From Kribbella sp. VKM Ac-2568 (lineage in GTDB: Bacteria; Actinomycetota; Actinomycetes; Propionibacteriales; Kribbellaceae), in assembly GCF_004345365.1 (NCBI RefSeq), contig NZ_SLVF01000016.1:62001-126000 (forward strand): a stretch of DNA of 64,000 bases, given 5' to 3'. Within the stretch, counting starts at the first letter, position 1. Every line of letters starts with the position of its first letter. A program made the position numbers and the translations under genes. Shown here piece by piece: positions 1 to 9,597 of this stretch. The notes under the pieces were generated by a model. The model was not told the DNA's origin. It worked only from the letters and a program-made list of their open reading frames with translations, and did no database searches.

Positions 1-218
1 AGCCACGCCGAGCAGTACGCCGTACCGCAAGCCAACTCGAGCACGTCGAGCCCGCAGACAGCTCCGAGCGCACCAAGCCTCAGCTCCGGTACCGCGAACA
101 GGCCCCACACCATGTCCGGCTTCGACCAGAGCGCCTCAGCCGCGGGACCGGTGAAGCGCTCGTTGACCAGCGCCCACAACTCACGGTTGAGGGCGATCTC
201 GTCAGCCCGGCCTTCCAC
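1..218 (-). CDS. Class I SAM-dependent methyltransferase, N-terminal part (cut by window edge)
   Basis: A reverse-strand frame runs from GTG at 218 to the left edge without a stop, giving 72 residues. It contains a Trp-Gly-Leu-Phe-Ala-Val-Pro-Glu segment (38-45) and then ELACGTAY (61-68), the glycine-rich SAM-binding motif I of Rossmann-fold methyltransferases. This N-terminal pattern is typical of actinobacterial methyltransferases of unknown substrate. The GTG lies one base after the stop of the membrane-protein gene upstream, with AAGGG before it, so the two are probably co-translated. The substrate cannot be inferred and the C-terminal part lies outside the window. Confidence 0.8.
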   Translation of the reverse strand, partial: MEGRADEIALNRELWALVNERFTGPAAEALWSKPDMVWGLFAVPELRLGALGAVCGLDVLELACGTAYCSAW

Positions 219-219
219 C

Positions 220-519
220 TCACCCTTGGGCGCCGGCTGGATAGCCGGGCGCCTGTCGGCGCTGTGTCCACCCGGCGCCCCAGTGCAAGAGATCGAGAAT
301 GCCGGCCAGGACCACCCAGAACCAGTCGAAGCCGTTCAGACCGCCACCCGTATAGAGGATCACGTACATGAGAGTCGCAAAGGGCAGGAAGATGATGCCG
401 AGCAGTGGCCAGAACCACGTGTCGAAGGCGGCGTCCACCAGCTTGGGTCGTGCCACCCAGACGATGAACAGGCCCAAGCGCGGAAATATCCCCGCAAACA
501 AGGCGAACAAGCACCCCAT
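220..519 (-). CDS. Small integral membrane protein, unknown function
   Basis: A 99-residue protein with three hydrophobic stretches: residues 1-20 (start MGCLFALFAGI), about 38-58, and about 64-80 with several Trp residues (FDWFWVVLAGILDLLHW). The ATG at 519 was chosen because AGGAGTG lies five bases upstream. An in-frame ATG at 603 would add a charged, non-membrane leader with no ribosome binding site. Similar small aromatic-rich membrane proteins are common in actinomycetes and have no assigned role. The stop is followed after one base by the methyltransferase start, so the two form an operon. Confidence 0.75.
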   Translation of the reverse strand: MGCLFALFAGIFPRLGLFIVWVARPKLVDAAFDTWFWPLLGIIFLPFATLMYVILYTGGGLNGFDWFWVVLAGILDLLHWGAGWTQRRQAPGYPAGAQG

Positions 520-661
520 GTCACTCCTATCGCGCACTCCTGGCCCGTCGCCGGATGGACGGTCGACTTGGATCGTCGCCCGAGGGGCGGACATGGGCAT
601 CATCCGCGCGGGGTGAATTCATGACGTTCGACCCCGCGAAGCTATAGGTCCGCGGAGAGGC

Positions 662-1162
662 TTACTTGGCCGCGTTCTTGACCTCTGTTGCGCTGTCCGC
701 GTCTACCTCTTGCTTCATGACCTGGTCTGCATGCGACAACGCCTTGTCGACTTCCGCGACCCACCGTTCCTCGAACAGCGCCACGATTCCCGAACTGTTG
801 AGCGGAAGGATGTCTTCGACCTCAGCCTTGATCGCCTTCTTCTCCCGGTGAGACTTGAGGCCACCGATCCCAAGGCCGGCACCCGCACCGACCGCCGCAC
901 CGGCCAGCAGGCTGGGCGGGAAGATCAGACCGATCACCGCACCACCGACCGCACCCCAGGCGGCACCCTTGCGCGCCGAGTGGAAGTCATCGTCGACGTT
1001 GATCTTCCCGTCGGAGCCACGGCTGACCAGGACAAGCCCATCGACCTTGATCACGTCATCCTCGGCGAGCTGCTTGATGGCAGCCCAATCATCCTGGGCT
1101 CCTTTCGCCTCCGGATAGGCGGCGATGTACAGGTCGACTGGAACGTTGCTGTCAGATCCCAC
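662..1162 (-). CDS. DUF1269-like protein with glycine-rich hydrophobic segment
   Basis: 166 residues. The N-terminal half (VDLYIAAYP... then AIKQLAEDDVIKVDGLVLV) resembles the alpha/beta start of the DUF1269 family. A Gly/Ala-rich hydrophobic stretch around residues 75-110 could form a hairpin or glycine-zipper membrane insertion. The C-terminal part is helical and charged (ALFEERWVAEVDKALSHADQ). I chose the GTG at 1162 because AGGAGG lies six bases upstream; longer starts lack one. Family members are often linked to stress or membrane permeability, but the function is unknown. It is transcribed away from the sulfatase. Confidence 0.75.
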   Translation of the reverse strand: MGSDSNVPVDLYIAAYPEAKGAQDDWAAIKQLAEDDVIKVDGLVLVSRGSDGKINVDDDFHSARKGAAWGAVGGAVIGLIFPPSLLAGAAVGAGAGLGIGGLKSHREKKAIKAEVEDILPLNSSGIVALFEERWVAEVDKALSHADQVMKQEVDADSATEVKNAAK

Positions 1163-1434
1163 GATTTCCTCCTCTTGACCCCGGCGACCGGGACAGCCGA
1201 TACCTCTTGTCCTCACCCTGCCTCCGGCTCCGGCGGAAGGCCTCACCCCGCGCGGACGATCAACCACCGTGCCGCGGATGCGTGGTGCCGGTTCATCCGT
1301 TGGGGGTGACGACTTCGGCAGCGGGCTCGACAGAGGCTGAGCTGAAGGCAACCGCCGTCGCCGTCCAGGCGGCCACGTCGACGGGGTGAGCCGCGCCCGC
1401 CGAGCCAGAGCAGCGACCAACGAGGAGTGACGTT

Positions 1435-3789
1435 ATGCCTGTGCCGTTCCGTGGGAAGGTCAATGTCGACATCCGCGACTCCGAGCCGGACTGGACGCCC
1501 TTCGAGCCACCGAAGGCGCCGGAGGGTGCGCCCAATGTCGTCTATATCGTGCTGGATGACGTCGGCTTCTCGGCGATGGGCAGCTACGGCGGCCCGATCG
1601 AGACCCCCAACATCGACGCGATCGCCTCGCGCGGCGTGCGCTTCACCCAGTGGCACACGACGGCGCTGTGCTCGCCGACCCGGTCGTGCCTGCTCAGCGG
1701 TCGCAACCACACGCGCAACAGCATGGCGTGCATCACCGAGGCGGCGATCGGGTTCCCGAACGCGAGCGGCACGATCCCACCAGAGAACGGGCTGCTGTCG
1801 GAGATCCTCGGCGAACGCGGCTGGAACACGTACATGGTCGGCAAGTGGCACCTGTGCCCGACCGACGAGATGAACCTCGCGGCGACCCGTCGCAACTGGC
1901 CGAGCGGCCGGGGCTTCGAACGCTGGTACGGGTTCCTCGGAGCCGAGACCAACCAGTGGTACCCCGACCTGGTCTACGACAACCACCCGGTAGATCAGCC
2001 ACGCTCGCCCGAGGAGGGCTACCACCTCACCGAGGACATCACCGACAAGTCGATCGAGTTCATCAAGGACGCCAAGTCGATCGCTCCGGACAAGCCGTTC
2101 TTCCTGTACTACGCACCCGGCGCCTGCCACGCACCCCATCACGCGCCGAAGGAGTGGATCGAGAAGTTCGCGGGCCGCTTCGACCAGGGCTACGAGGCGA
2201 TGCGTGAGCAGACCCTGGCCCGGCAGAAGGAGCTCGGTCTGGTGCCGGCCGACACCGAACTGCCTCCGGTGAATCCGATCGGCACGCCCCAGACGCGCAC
2301 CGGTCCGGACGGCCAGCCGTTCCCGGAACTGGACTACACCCGCCCGTGGGACACGCTGAACGACGACGAGAAGCGCCTCTTCGCCCGGATGGCCGAGGTG
2401 TACGCCGGGTTCCTCGGGCACGTCGACCACCACATCGGCCGGTTGCTCGCCTACCTGGAGCAGACCGACCAGTTGGAGAACACGATGGTGATCGTCGTGT
2501 CCGACAACGGCGCGAGCGGTGAGGGCGGACCGAACGGTTCGGTCAACGAGATGAAGTTCGCCAACGGGATCCCCGACGACCTGGCGGAGAACCTCGCGAA
2601 GCTCGACGACCTGGGTGGCACGAAGACGTACAACCACTACCCGAACGGCTGGGCAATGGCGTTCAACACACCGTTCAAGATGTGGAAGCGCTACGAGTTC
2701 AACGGCGGTACCGCGGACCCGTGCATCATCTCGTGGCCGATGGGTTCGTCCGCGCGCGGCGAGATCCGGCACCAGTACCACCACGCGATCGACATCGTCC
2801 CGACGATCCTCGACGTCCTCGGCGTCGATGCCCCGGAGACGATCAAGGGACACACCCAGAGCGCCTTCGACGGGATCAGCATGCGGGCCAGCGTCGAGGA
2901 CGCGTCCGCCGCTTCCGGCCGAAAGACACAGTTCTACTCGATGCTGGGATCCCGCTCGATCTGGCACGAGGGCTGGAAGGCGGTCACCACCCACCCGACC
3001 GTGTCAGGCTGGGCCAACTTCAACGCCGACGAGTGGGAGCTGTACCACGTCGATGTCGATCGGTCCGAGATCAACAACCTCGCGGCGGAGCAGCCGGAGA
3101 AGCTGCGCGAACTGGTGAACATCTGGTTCGCCGAGGCCGGCGCGAACAACGCCTTCCCGCTCGACGATCGCTCCCCACTGGAGATCCTCGGTACCCCCCG
3201 GCCCCAGCTCAGCGCGCCGAAGGACCGGTACGTGTATTACCCGGACACTGCCCCGGTCTCGGAGTGGCAGGCGGTCAACACCCGCGGCCGATCGTTCGTG
3301 ATCGGTGCCTTGGTCGACATTCCGGAACCGGGAGCCGAAGGCGTGCTGTTCGCCATGGGGGCCCGGTTCGGCGGCCACGCCCTGTACGTGAAGGACAACC
3401 GGCTTCACTACGTGAACAGCTTCGTCGGCGCGATGGAGCAGCAGGTGGTCGGTACGAAGGACATCCCGACGGGCGGGAATCTGATCCTGTCGGCCTCCTT
3501 CGAGAAGGAAGGGATGGACTCCGAAGCCGCGTCCGGAACACTCTCGCTCTATCACGGGGACGAGAAGGTCGGTGAGGGACACATCAAGACTCAGCTCGGA
3601 GCCTTCGCCATCGCAGGATCAGGTCTCTACGTCGGCAGGCACAACGGTGAGCCGATCACCGACGACTACCCGGGCGCGCCCCCGCACACGTTCACCGGTG
3701 GCACGATCAACCGGGTGGCGATCGACGTCAGCGGCGAGCCTTACATGGATCTGGAGCGCGAAGCCGCCCTGATGCTGATGCGCGAGTGA
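1435..3789 (+). CDS. Arylsulfatase, type I formylglycine-dependent
   Basis: 784 residues. Hydrolyses sulfate esters using a formylglycine made from the Cys of the CSPTR signature (79-83). Other sulfatase features are the metal-binding Asp pair (41-42, VLDDVG), the GKWHL motif (136-140) with its conserved Lys and His, and SDNG near residue 354. Residues after about 590 form an added beta-rich domain (YYPDTAPVSEW onward), as in long actinobacterial arylsulfatases. No signal peptide is visible, so a cytoplasmic location is likely. Activity needs a formylglycine-generating enzyme, which is not in this window. GAGGAG lies ahead of the ATG. The 3' end overlaps the HAD phosphatase gene. Confidence 0.93.
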   Translation: MPVPFRGKVNVDIRDSEPDWTPFEPPKAPEGAPNVVYIVLDDVGFSAMGSYGGPIETPNIDAIASRGVRFTQWHTTALCSPTRSCLLSGRNHTRNSMACITEAAIGFPNASGTIPPENGLLSEILGERGWNTYMVGKWHLCPTDEMNLAATRRNWPSGRGFERWYGFLGAETNQWYPDLVYDNHPVDQPRSPEEGYHLTEDITDKSIEFIKDAKSIAPDKPFFLYYAPGACHAPHHAPKEWIEKFAGRFDQGYEAMREQTLARQKELGLVPADTELPPVNPIGTPQTRTGPDGQPFPELDYTRPWDTLNDDEKRLFARMAEVYAGFLGHVDHHIGRLLAYLEQTDQLENTMVIVVSDNGASGEGGPNGSVNEMKFANGIPDDLAENLAKLDDLGGTKTYNHYPNGWAMAFNTPFKMWKRYEFNGGTADPCIISWPMGSSARGEIRHQYHHAIDIVPTILDVLGVDAPETIKGHTQSAFDGISMRASVEDASAASGRKTQFYSMLGSRSIWHEGWKAVTTHPTVSGWANFNADEWELYHVDVDRSEINNLAAEQPEKLRELVNIWFAEAGANNAFPLDDRSPLEILGTPRPQLSAPKDRYVYYPDTAPVSEWQAVNTRGRSFVIGALVDIPEPGAEGVLFAMGARFGGHALYVKDNRLHYVNSFVGAMEQQVVGTKDIPTGGNLILSASFEKEGMDSEAASGTLSLYHGDEKVGEGHIKTQLGAFAIAGSGLYVGRHNGEPITDDYPGAPPHTFTGGTINRVAIDVSGEPYMDLEREAALMLMRE

Positions 3790-4754
3790 GCGGCCCGGCC
3801 ATGAGCACAGAACAACGATCGGACGGCCACCTGTCGTCCTGGAACGACACCCCGACGCGGCAGGCGTTGGTGGACTACGTCGACCGCGCCGTCCAGGAGG
3901 GCGGGGCGCAGTACGTTCCGCCCTCCGAGCGGATCGCGGTGTTCGACAACGACGGCACGCTGTGGTGCGAGAAGCCGATGCCGCCCGAACTCGGTTTCGT
4001 CCTGCAGCGGCTCGCGGAGATGGCCGAACAGGACGCGAGCCTCCGAACCCGGCAGCCCTGGCAGGCCGCCCGGGAGAAGGACTATGCCTGGCTCGGGGGC
4101 GTGATCACCAAGCACTACCACGGCGACGACACCGACGTGAAAGTCCTGCTGGGCGGCATCCTGCAGGCGTTCGCCACGGTCAGTGTCGACACCTACGCGG
4201 AGCTGGCCGAACGATTCCTCCAGACCACGCACCACCCCACGCTCGGCCGCCGGCTCCGGGACTGCGCCTACCTCCCGATGGTCGAACTGCTGCACTACCT
4301 GGAGGCCAACGGATTCACGACCTACATCGCGTCCGGAGGTGACCGCGATTTCATGCGACCGGTCACCTCCGAGATCTACGGCATCCCGGCCGAGCGGGTG
4401 ATCGGCAGCTCTGCCGGGCTCAGGTACCAGGAGGACGACAGCGGAGGATCACTCGTCTACCAAGCCGAGATGGACGTCTTCGACGACGGCCCGATGAAGC
4501 CCGTCCGCATCTGGAGCCGGACCGGTCAACGGCCCGTGATCGCGGGCGGGAACTCCAACGGCGACATCCCGATGCTCCAGTACGCCGGGCTTCCCTCGCG
4601 TCCCGGGCTCCGGATGCTGATCCTGCATGACGACGAGGAACGCGAGTTCAGCTACACCTCCGGGGCGGAGACCTCGCTCGAGCGGGCGCGCGCACAGGAC
4701 TGGACGGTGGTGAGCATCAAGAACGACTGGGCGACCGTCTTCGCCGAAGTCTGA
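3786..4754 (+). CDS. HAD-superfamily phosphatase, phosphoserine-phosphatase-like
   Basis: 322 residues. HAD motif I is FDNDGT (53-58), with the second Asp replaced by Asn-Asp order as in many secondary HAD phosphatases. Motif II is probably the Ser of IASGGDRDF (near 180), and motif III/IV is GGNSNGDIPML (near 254). The first possible start, GTG at 3786, overlaps the sulfatase stop (GTGA). ATG at 3801 is an alternative that removes five residues. The overlap implies translational coupling with the sulfatase, so the two may act on the same sulfated/phosphorylated metabolite route. That link is inference from context, and the substrate is unknown. Confidence 0.85.
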   Translation: MSGPAMSTEQRSDGHLSSWNDTPTRQALVDYVDRAVQEGGAQYVPPSERIAVFDNDGTLWCEKPMPPELGFVLQRLAEMAEQDASLRTRQPWQAAREKDYAWLGGVITKHYHGDDTDVKVLLGGILQAFATVSVDTYAELAERFLQTTHHPTLGRRLRDCAYLPMVELLHYLEANGFTTYIASGGDRDFMRPVTSEIYGIPAERVIGSSAGLRYQEDDSGGSLVYQAEMDVFDDGPMKPVRIWSRTGQRPVIAGGNSNGDIPMLQYAGLPSRPGLRMLILHDDEEREFSYTSGAETSLERARAQDWTVVSIKNDWATVFAEV

Positions 4755-4757
4755 AGG

Positions 4758-4798
4758 TCAGGGCTGCACCGGCTCAGGGCTGCGTAGGGTCAGGGCTG
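4758..4798. repeat. Three copies of TCAGGGCTG at 16-bp spacing
   Basis: TCAGGGCTG occurs at 4758, 4774 and 4790, between the convergent phosphatase and DedA genes, with the last copy in the DedA 3' end. No hairpin terminator is evident here. It may be a small tandem duplication. Confidence 0.5.
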
Positions 4799-5530
4799 GA
4801 CAGGGTCCCCGCCGGCGGTACGGCGCCGGCGGGCGACCAGGAAGACGACGCCGATGGCGACGGTGGTGATGGCGCCGGAGATGATCACCGAGGCGAGCGG
4901 GAAGCCCGCCAGCGCCGTACCGACGAGATAGGCCAGCCCGCAGGTGAAGACCGACCAGATGGTTCCGCCGATGGCCGACCACAACAGGAAGTGCCGGTAC
5001 GGATAGGCCGCGAGCCCGAGAGTCGCGTTGACGACGAATCTCAGTCCGGGCAGGTAGCGTCCGAAGATCAGCAGCAGTGCGGCGCTCGAGCCGATGAAAT
5101 TCATCCCGGCCGCGACCTTCTGGTGCCGCATCGCCGCGTCCATCCGCGGCTGGAACCTGTCCCTGTTGCGCCGGGCGATCCAGTAGAGCGCCGAGTCACC
5201 GGCGACGGCTCCAGCGGCACCGGCCACCATGATCAGCACCAGGTTCAGCACCCCCTGGGACGCCAGCGTGGCGGCGGCGTTCAGAGTGGTCTCCCCCGGG
5301 AACACCGCGCACAGCGCATCGCCGAACACGAGCAGGAACACTGCCAGGTAGGCCCAGTTCCCACTGCTTTCGTCGATCGTGGAGAAGCCGTCGCCGCCAC
5401 TCAGGATCTGCAGCGCCACGATGATGACGAGTACCACGGCGACCACGAGCACGGTGACCACCACCACCGGATGCCTGAGCCGGGGCCTGCGCTCCCGCCC
5501 CTGCTCCGCGTTCTCGACCGGTTCAGTCAT
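4790..5530 (-). CDS. DedA-family membrane protein (VTT domain)
   Basis: 246 residues. A cytoplasmic basic N-terminus is followed by a transmembrane helix (about 20-45), then the DedA/VTT core: FGDALCAVFPGETTLNAAATLA, with a conserved Pro-Gly-Glu near residues 78-80, and GRYLPGLRFVVNATLGLAAYPYRHFLLW near 158-185, containing the family's Arg-Pro/Gly-Arg motif. Two more helices and a basic tail follow. DedA proteins are implicated in phospholipid flipping and envelope homeostasis. The next gene on the same strand is a lipid-kinase-like protein, which fits a membrane-lipid context. Confidence 0.85.
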   Translation of the reverse strand: MTEPVENAEQGRERRPRLRHPVVVVTVLVVAVVLVIIVALQILSGGDGFSTIDESSGNWAYLAVFLLVFGDALCAVFPGETTLNAAATLASQGVLNLVLIMVAGAAGAVAGDSALYWIARRNRDRFQPRMDAAMRHQKVAAGMNFIGSSAALLLIFGRYLPGLRFVVNATLGLAAYPYRHFLLWSAIGGTIWSVFTCGLAYLVGTALAGFPLASVIISGAITTVAIGVVFLVARRRRTAGGDPVQP

Positions 5531-5684
5531 GTGGTGCCCCCCCCGCCAGCTTCACGATCGGCCAGGCGCTCGAGCGGCTCGTGTCAGTCCTCGCCAGCGG
5601 TCACTAGCCGGGGCAGACGTGCAGGCGAGCCGCCGCGGTCTCCCGGGTCAGCAGTTCCTTCTCCTTGATCTTCATCAGGTCCAT

Positions 5685-6983
5685 CTACGGCTTCCTCCGT
5701 GGTGAACTTGCGGATTCCCGGCCGAGGGCGATGCGCACCAGCTCGACCAGGCCCGCGCGGAGGCCCTCGGGGGCTCTTGCGGACGGCGATGAACCCGGAT
5801 GCTGGTGCGCGATCCGCACCCGGAGAACGCCGGGCCGGATCCGGAACCGCAGCGGCGCATCGAGGACCAGCGCCTCCCCGTCGACGCCTGCGGGGAGGGG
5901 CCGATCGGAATCGACTTCGAAGGACGTGGCGGACCACTCGCGCCAGGGCCGCTGAAGAGAGCGGCCTCCCTCGCCGCCACCGGAGGGTGCCCCCATGACG
6001 GTGATCCCGAGCAGGCCGTCGTCGATCCGGGGTCGCGTGCCGGAGCCCACCGCACGACCGAGACGATACTTGTTGTTGGAGACGAGCACGGCCGCGCCTC
6101 CGCTGTGTTCGTCCCCACCCGGCCCCGCCCAGCGCATGTCGAACTCGCTGCCACCGGTTCCGAGCACGTCCGGCACGGTGTCGAGGATGGTCCGGATCTT
6201 GGCGGCCCGGTATCCCGTGCGCTGGACCGCCTCGGCATACAGGCCGAGCGACACGTTGTTGACGAACACGCGGCCGTTGACCTCGGCCAGGTCCACCAAC
6301 CGCTCGCCGCCGTCGACGAAAGCGTCCAGAGCGCCGACGACATCGTCCCGGTCGACCCCGAGGTCGAGCGCGAAGTGGTTGCGGGTGCCGGCCGGCACGC
6401 AGGCGTACGGGAGCGAGAACTCGGCGGCGATCGCGGCGACGATCGCCTGCGAGCCGTCCCCGCCGGCCATCGCGAGCCCGTCCGCGCCACTCTCGACCGC
6501 GCGGCGGACCAGGACTTCGAGGTCCTCGCCGCCCTTGAGCTCGATCGGCTCGATGCCACGGCTGCGCGCCTGCTCGGCCACTGCGAAGCGTTCTGCCTTG
6601 CCCCCGCCGGAACGTGGGTTGTAGAACAGCACCGCTCGCTGCGGGGCCGGGGCAGATGGCAGATCCACGTGACTGGCAAAGCTGGCACGCAGCGCCGCCA
6701 GAGTGGCCAGGAGTCCCGCCGCGACGACAAGGATTGCGAGGATTCCCCCGCCCGCGATAAGGAAGGCCAGGGCGCCGGCGAGGGCCAGGCCTGCCACCGT
6801 CAACCCCACCACGTGCGCGGTCCCCCGCCGCAGTACGCCGTACCAGGCCGCCACTGCGGCGATCACCACACAGGCCAGCAGACCGAGTCCGCGCGGGAAC
6901 TGGTTCACGGCGACGACCACGCCGAGCACGATCGTCGCCAACCCCACCAGCAGCGCGACGGCCGCCGCGAGTCGCCGCCTCAT
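5685..6983 (-). CDS. Diacylglycerol-kinase-family lipid kinase with N-terminal membrane domain
   Basis: 432 residues. Three or four transmembrane helices occupy residues 5-95. A DAGK catalytic domain follows: FYNPRSGGGKAE (about 121), LKGGEDLEVL, MAGGDGSQA (nucleotide-binding GGDGS near 174), CVPAGTRNHFALDLG (near 197), and a C-terminal beta domain with the usual VDGEAL segment. Members phosphorylate diacylglycerol or related lipids using ATP. The membrane-anchored N-terminus is common in actinobacteria. GAGGACGG precedes the ATG. It lies 154 bp upstream of the DedA gene on the same strand. Confidence 0.87.
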   Translation of the reverse strand: MRRRLAAAVALLVGLATIVLGVVVAVNQFPRGLGLLACVVIAAVAAWYGVLRRGTAHVVGLTVAGLALAGALAFLIAGGGILAILVVAAGLLATLAALRASFASHVDLPSAPAPQRAVLFYNPRSGGGKAERFAVAEQARSRGIEPIELKGGEDLEVLVRRAVESGADGLAMAGGDGSQAIVAAIAAEFSLPYACVPAGTRNHFALDLGVDRDDVVGALDAFVDGGERLVDLAEVNGRVFVNNVSLGLYAEAVQRTGYRAAKIRTILDTVPDVLGTGGSEFDMRWAGPGGDEHSGGAAVLVSNNKYRLGRAVGSGTRPRIDDGLLGITVMGAPSGGGEGGRSLQRPWREWSATSFEVDSDRPLPAGVDGEALVLDAPLRFRIRPGVLRVRIAHQHPGSSPSARAPEGLRAGLVELVRIALGRESASSPRRKP

Positions 6984-7439
6984 GGAATACCGTCCTCAGA
7001 GTCTCGGTCCCGGCGTCGAGGCCCGACGCCAAGGCCATCCTGTTCGCCCGCACCGGTCGAGGCATCACACAGGCCGGATGATTTGCCCTCCCGCGAGCCG
7101 TGCCCAGCGGGGTGCGGAGGAGGCCGGGGCCCGGTTGACCGCAGCCGCGCTAGTATTGGGGTCGATAGCTAGGCAGCATCACTTGGTGAGGCCTGTCCCG
7201 GCGGCGGTTGTTTCTGATGACCGGCGCTCAGGCCGTCTGCTGGTGGTCGTTCCGACACGGTGGGCGGTTCCGTCGGAGTTCGAGAGGTTGATCGCCTGCA
7301 GAGGCGGTGGGGCCGAGCCGCGCTGTCGAGTGGCCGATACGGGCCGCTCCGCGCGACGTCTCGTCGGCCGCGCCGATGGCCTGCGGCGTTGTCGTTCCGC
7401 CATGGCAAGGGGTGCCATGGCAGTTTTGAGGAGGATTCT
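6984..7439. other. Intergenic region between lipid kinase and SNF2 helicase
   Basis: 456 bp between divergent genes. I see no convincing gene. GCCATGGC occurs twice (7400-7407 and 7413-7420) shortly before the helicase ribosome binding site, forming a small symmetric element. Promoters for both flanking genes should lie here, but no clean -35/-10 pair stands out. Confidence 0.5.
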
Positions 7440-9569
7440 TTGGCCCGACGAGGCCAGCGCCAGTCCGGCGCCAGCAGTACTGCGTCACGTCGTCGGCGTC
7501 GCGTCCGCGATGTCGAGGTCGACGGCATCCTGCCGGTGCTCGCGAAGGCCGTGCGGGAAGTCGAGGGGGCCGTCGAGCGTGCGAACGTGCGGCCGTCGGT
7601 GCGGACCAAGTTCCAGGTCGTCGCCCTGCTGGTGCGCGAGGAGCGGGCCCGGGTGAACGCCGACCAGAGCGCCACCGACGCCTACCGGGCCGAGCAGCTC
7701 AGGCGGCTCGACGGGATCGCGACGATCCTCGCGAAGACCGCCGCTCGCGACACCTCGCTGCTCGCCCTGCTCGCCGAGGACGCTGTCATGTCCGAAGCCG
7801 CCGTGTCGCTCAAGCGCGAGATGTTGCTCGCGGCCGGTGCGGAGCCGCCCGCCGAGGAGCCCGCGCCCAGTGAGCCGCCGGCCACTCCCGAAACTGGTGC
7901 CCGGCGGGTCGTGCCGCAGTCGGTGGTCTCGCGGCAGCTGGCCAATCCATTCCTCGCTCCCGACTTCTCGTCCGCCGCGCCGCGCGAGCCGCAGGCTCGG
8001 CGCCTGGCCGGCTGGGAGCTGATCGGTCCCCTGCTCAAGTCGTTCGAGTACGCCGCCGCCTCGGCGAGCAAGACCCTGCCGGAGCCGTCGTCCCTGCGCG
8101 CGCCGGGTGTCCTGGAGCTGATGCCGCACCAGGCGCGCCTGGTCGCCGCCGCTGCCGCCGGTCATCGGACCTTCCTGCTGGCCGACGAGCCGGGCCTGGG
8201 TAAGACGGCTCAGGCTCTGCTCGCCGCGCAGGCCGCGAACGCCTACCCCCTGCTGGTCGTCGTACCGAACGTCGTGAAGACCAACTGGGCCCGGGAGGCC
8301 CACCTCTGGACGCCGAAGCGGACCGCCACGGTGATCCACGGCGACGGAGACTCGATCGACGGGTTCGCCGACATCGTCATCGTGAACTACGACGTCCTCG
8401 ACCGGCACGTCGGCTGGCTCGGCGACCTCGGCTTCCGCGGCATGGTGGTCGACGAGGCGCATTTCATCAAGAACAAGAAGTCCCAGCGCTCGCGGAACGT
8501 CCTCCAGCTGTCCGAGCGGATCCGGACCCGGACCGCGCGGCCGCTGCTGATGGCGCTCACCGGTACCCCGCTGATCAACGACATCGAGGACTTCACGGCG
8601 ATCTGGCAGTTCCTCGGCTGGATCGACGAGAAGGCGCCGCGCGCCGAGCTGATGGAGTCGCTCGAGCGGAGCGGACTGACACCGGCCGATCCCGGGTTCT
8701 ACGCGGCTGCCCGCGCCAGCGTGATCGACATGGGCATCGTCCGCCGCCGCAAGGTGGACGTGGCCGCCGACATCCCCGCCCGTCGCGTCGCCGACCTGCC
8801 CGTCGAGCTCGACGATGCCGCCGGCCGGTCGATCCGCGAGGCCGAGCGCGAGCTCGCCGACCGCCTCGTGGCGCGGTACCAGAGCGCACTCGCGACGCGG
8901 AACTCCGACACCCCTGTGGACGGCATCGACCACGAGCTCGTACGCCGCGTCGCCGGGTGGGAGCGGTCCGACCCCGACACCGCGAAGACCGGCGAGAACG
9001 TCTTCAGCCTGGTGCGCCGGATCGGCAACGCGAAGGCCGGCCTGGCCGCCGACTACGCCGCGCAGCTCGCGCACAACGTCGGCAAGGTGGTCTTCTTCGC
9101 CCGGCACATCGAGGTGATGGACACCGCCGAGAAGCTCTTCACCGAGCGCGGTATCCGCTACTCCTCGATCCGGGGCGACCAGTCCGCCAGGACGCGCCAG
9201 AAGAACATCGACGCGTTCGTCAACGACCCGGACGTCTCCATCGCGGTCTGCTCCCTGCTGACCGCCGGCGTGGGCCTCAACCTGCAGGTCGCCTCCAACG
9301 TCGTCCTCGCCGAGCTCTCCTGGACCAACGCCGAACAGACGCAGGCCATCGACCGTGTCCACCGCATCGGCCAGGAGGAGCCCGTCACCGCGTGGCGCAT
9401 CATCGCCGCGCAGACCATCGACACCAGGATCGCGGACCTCATCGACACCAAGGCCGGGCTTGCGGCCAGGGCACTCGACGGCTCCGACGAAGAGGTGTCG
9501 TCGTCGGCCGACTTCCAGCTCGAGGCACTCGCGGCCCTACTGACGAACGCACTCGCGGCCTTGCCGTAG
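7440..9569 (+). CDS. SNF2-family DEAD/DEAH helicase
   Basis: 709 residues from a TTG start at 7440, chosen because AGGAGG sits five bases upstream. Longer in-frame starts lack a site. The first 230 residues are a basic then acidic helical region of no recognised fold. The ATPase core has Walker A DEPGLGKTAQ (about 248-257), motif II VVDEAHFIK (near 336), motif III LTGTPLIN (near 374), and a C-terminal helicase lobe with the SNF2 motif VI IDRVHRIGQ (near 639). The layout resembles small SMARCAL1-like enzymes that translocate on duplex or forked DNA. It stands alone; its role in repair, chromatin or defence cannot be decided. Confidence 0.9.
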   Translation: MARRGQRQSGASSTASRRRRRVRDVEVDGILPVLAKAVREVEGAVERANVRPSVRTKFQVVALLVREERARVNADQSATDAYRAEQLRRLDGIATILAKTAARDTSLLALLAEDAVMSEAAVSLKREMLLAAGAEPPAEEPAPSEPPATPETGARRVVPQSVVSRQLANPFLAPDFSSAAPREPQARRLAGWELIGPLLKSFEYAAASASKTLPEPSSLRAPGVLELMPHQARLVAAAAAGHRTFLLADEPGLGKTAQALLAAQAANAYPLLVVVPNVVKTNWAREAHLWTPKRTATVIHGDGDSIDGFADIVIVNYDVLDRHVGWLGDLGFRGMVVDEAHFIKNKKSQRSRNVLQLSERIRTRTARPLLMALTGTPLINDIEDFTAIWQFLGWIDEKAPRAELMESLERSGLTPADPGFYAAARASVIDMGIVRRRKVDVAADIPARRVADLPVELDDAAGRSIREAERELADRLVARYQSALATRNSDTPVDGIDHELVRRVAGWERSDPDTAKTGENVFSLVRRIGNAKAGLAADYAAQLAHNVGKVVFFARHIEVMDTAEKLFTERGIRYSSIRGDQSARTRQKNIDAFVNDPDVSIAVCSLLTAGVGLNLQVASNVVLAELSWTNAEQTQAIDRVHRIGQEEPVTAWRIIAAQTIDTRIADLIDTKAGLAARALDGSDEEVSSSADFQLEALAALLTNALAALP

Positions 9570-9597
9570 CCACGGGTGCAGGGATGACGCTCGACGC

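Noticed and set aside
1243..2994. A 583-codon minus-strand frame antisense to the sulfatase
   Set aside because: High-GC shadow frame with no domains. The plus-strand sulfatase has all its motifs.
7260..7439. Longer N-terminus for the SNF2 helicase from 7260
   Set aside because: No ribosome binding site. AGGAGG before TTG 7440 is convincing.
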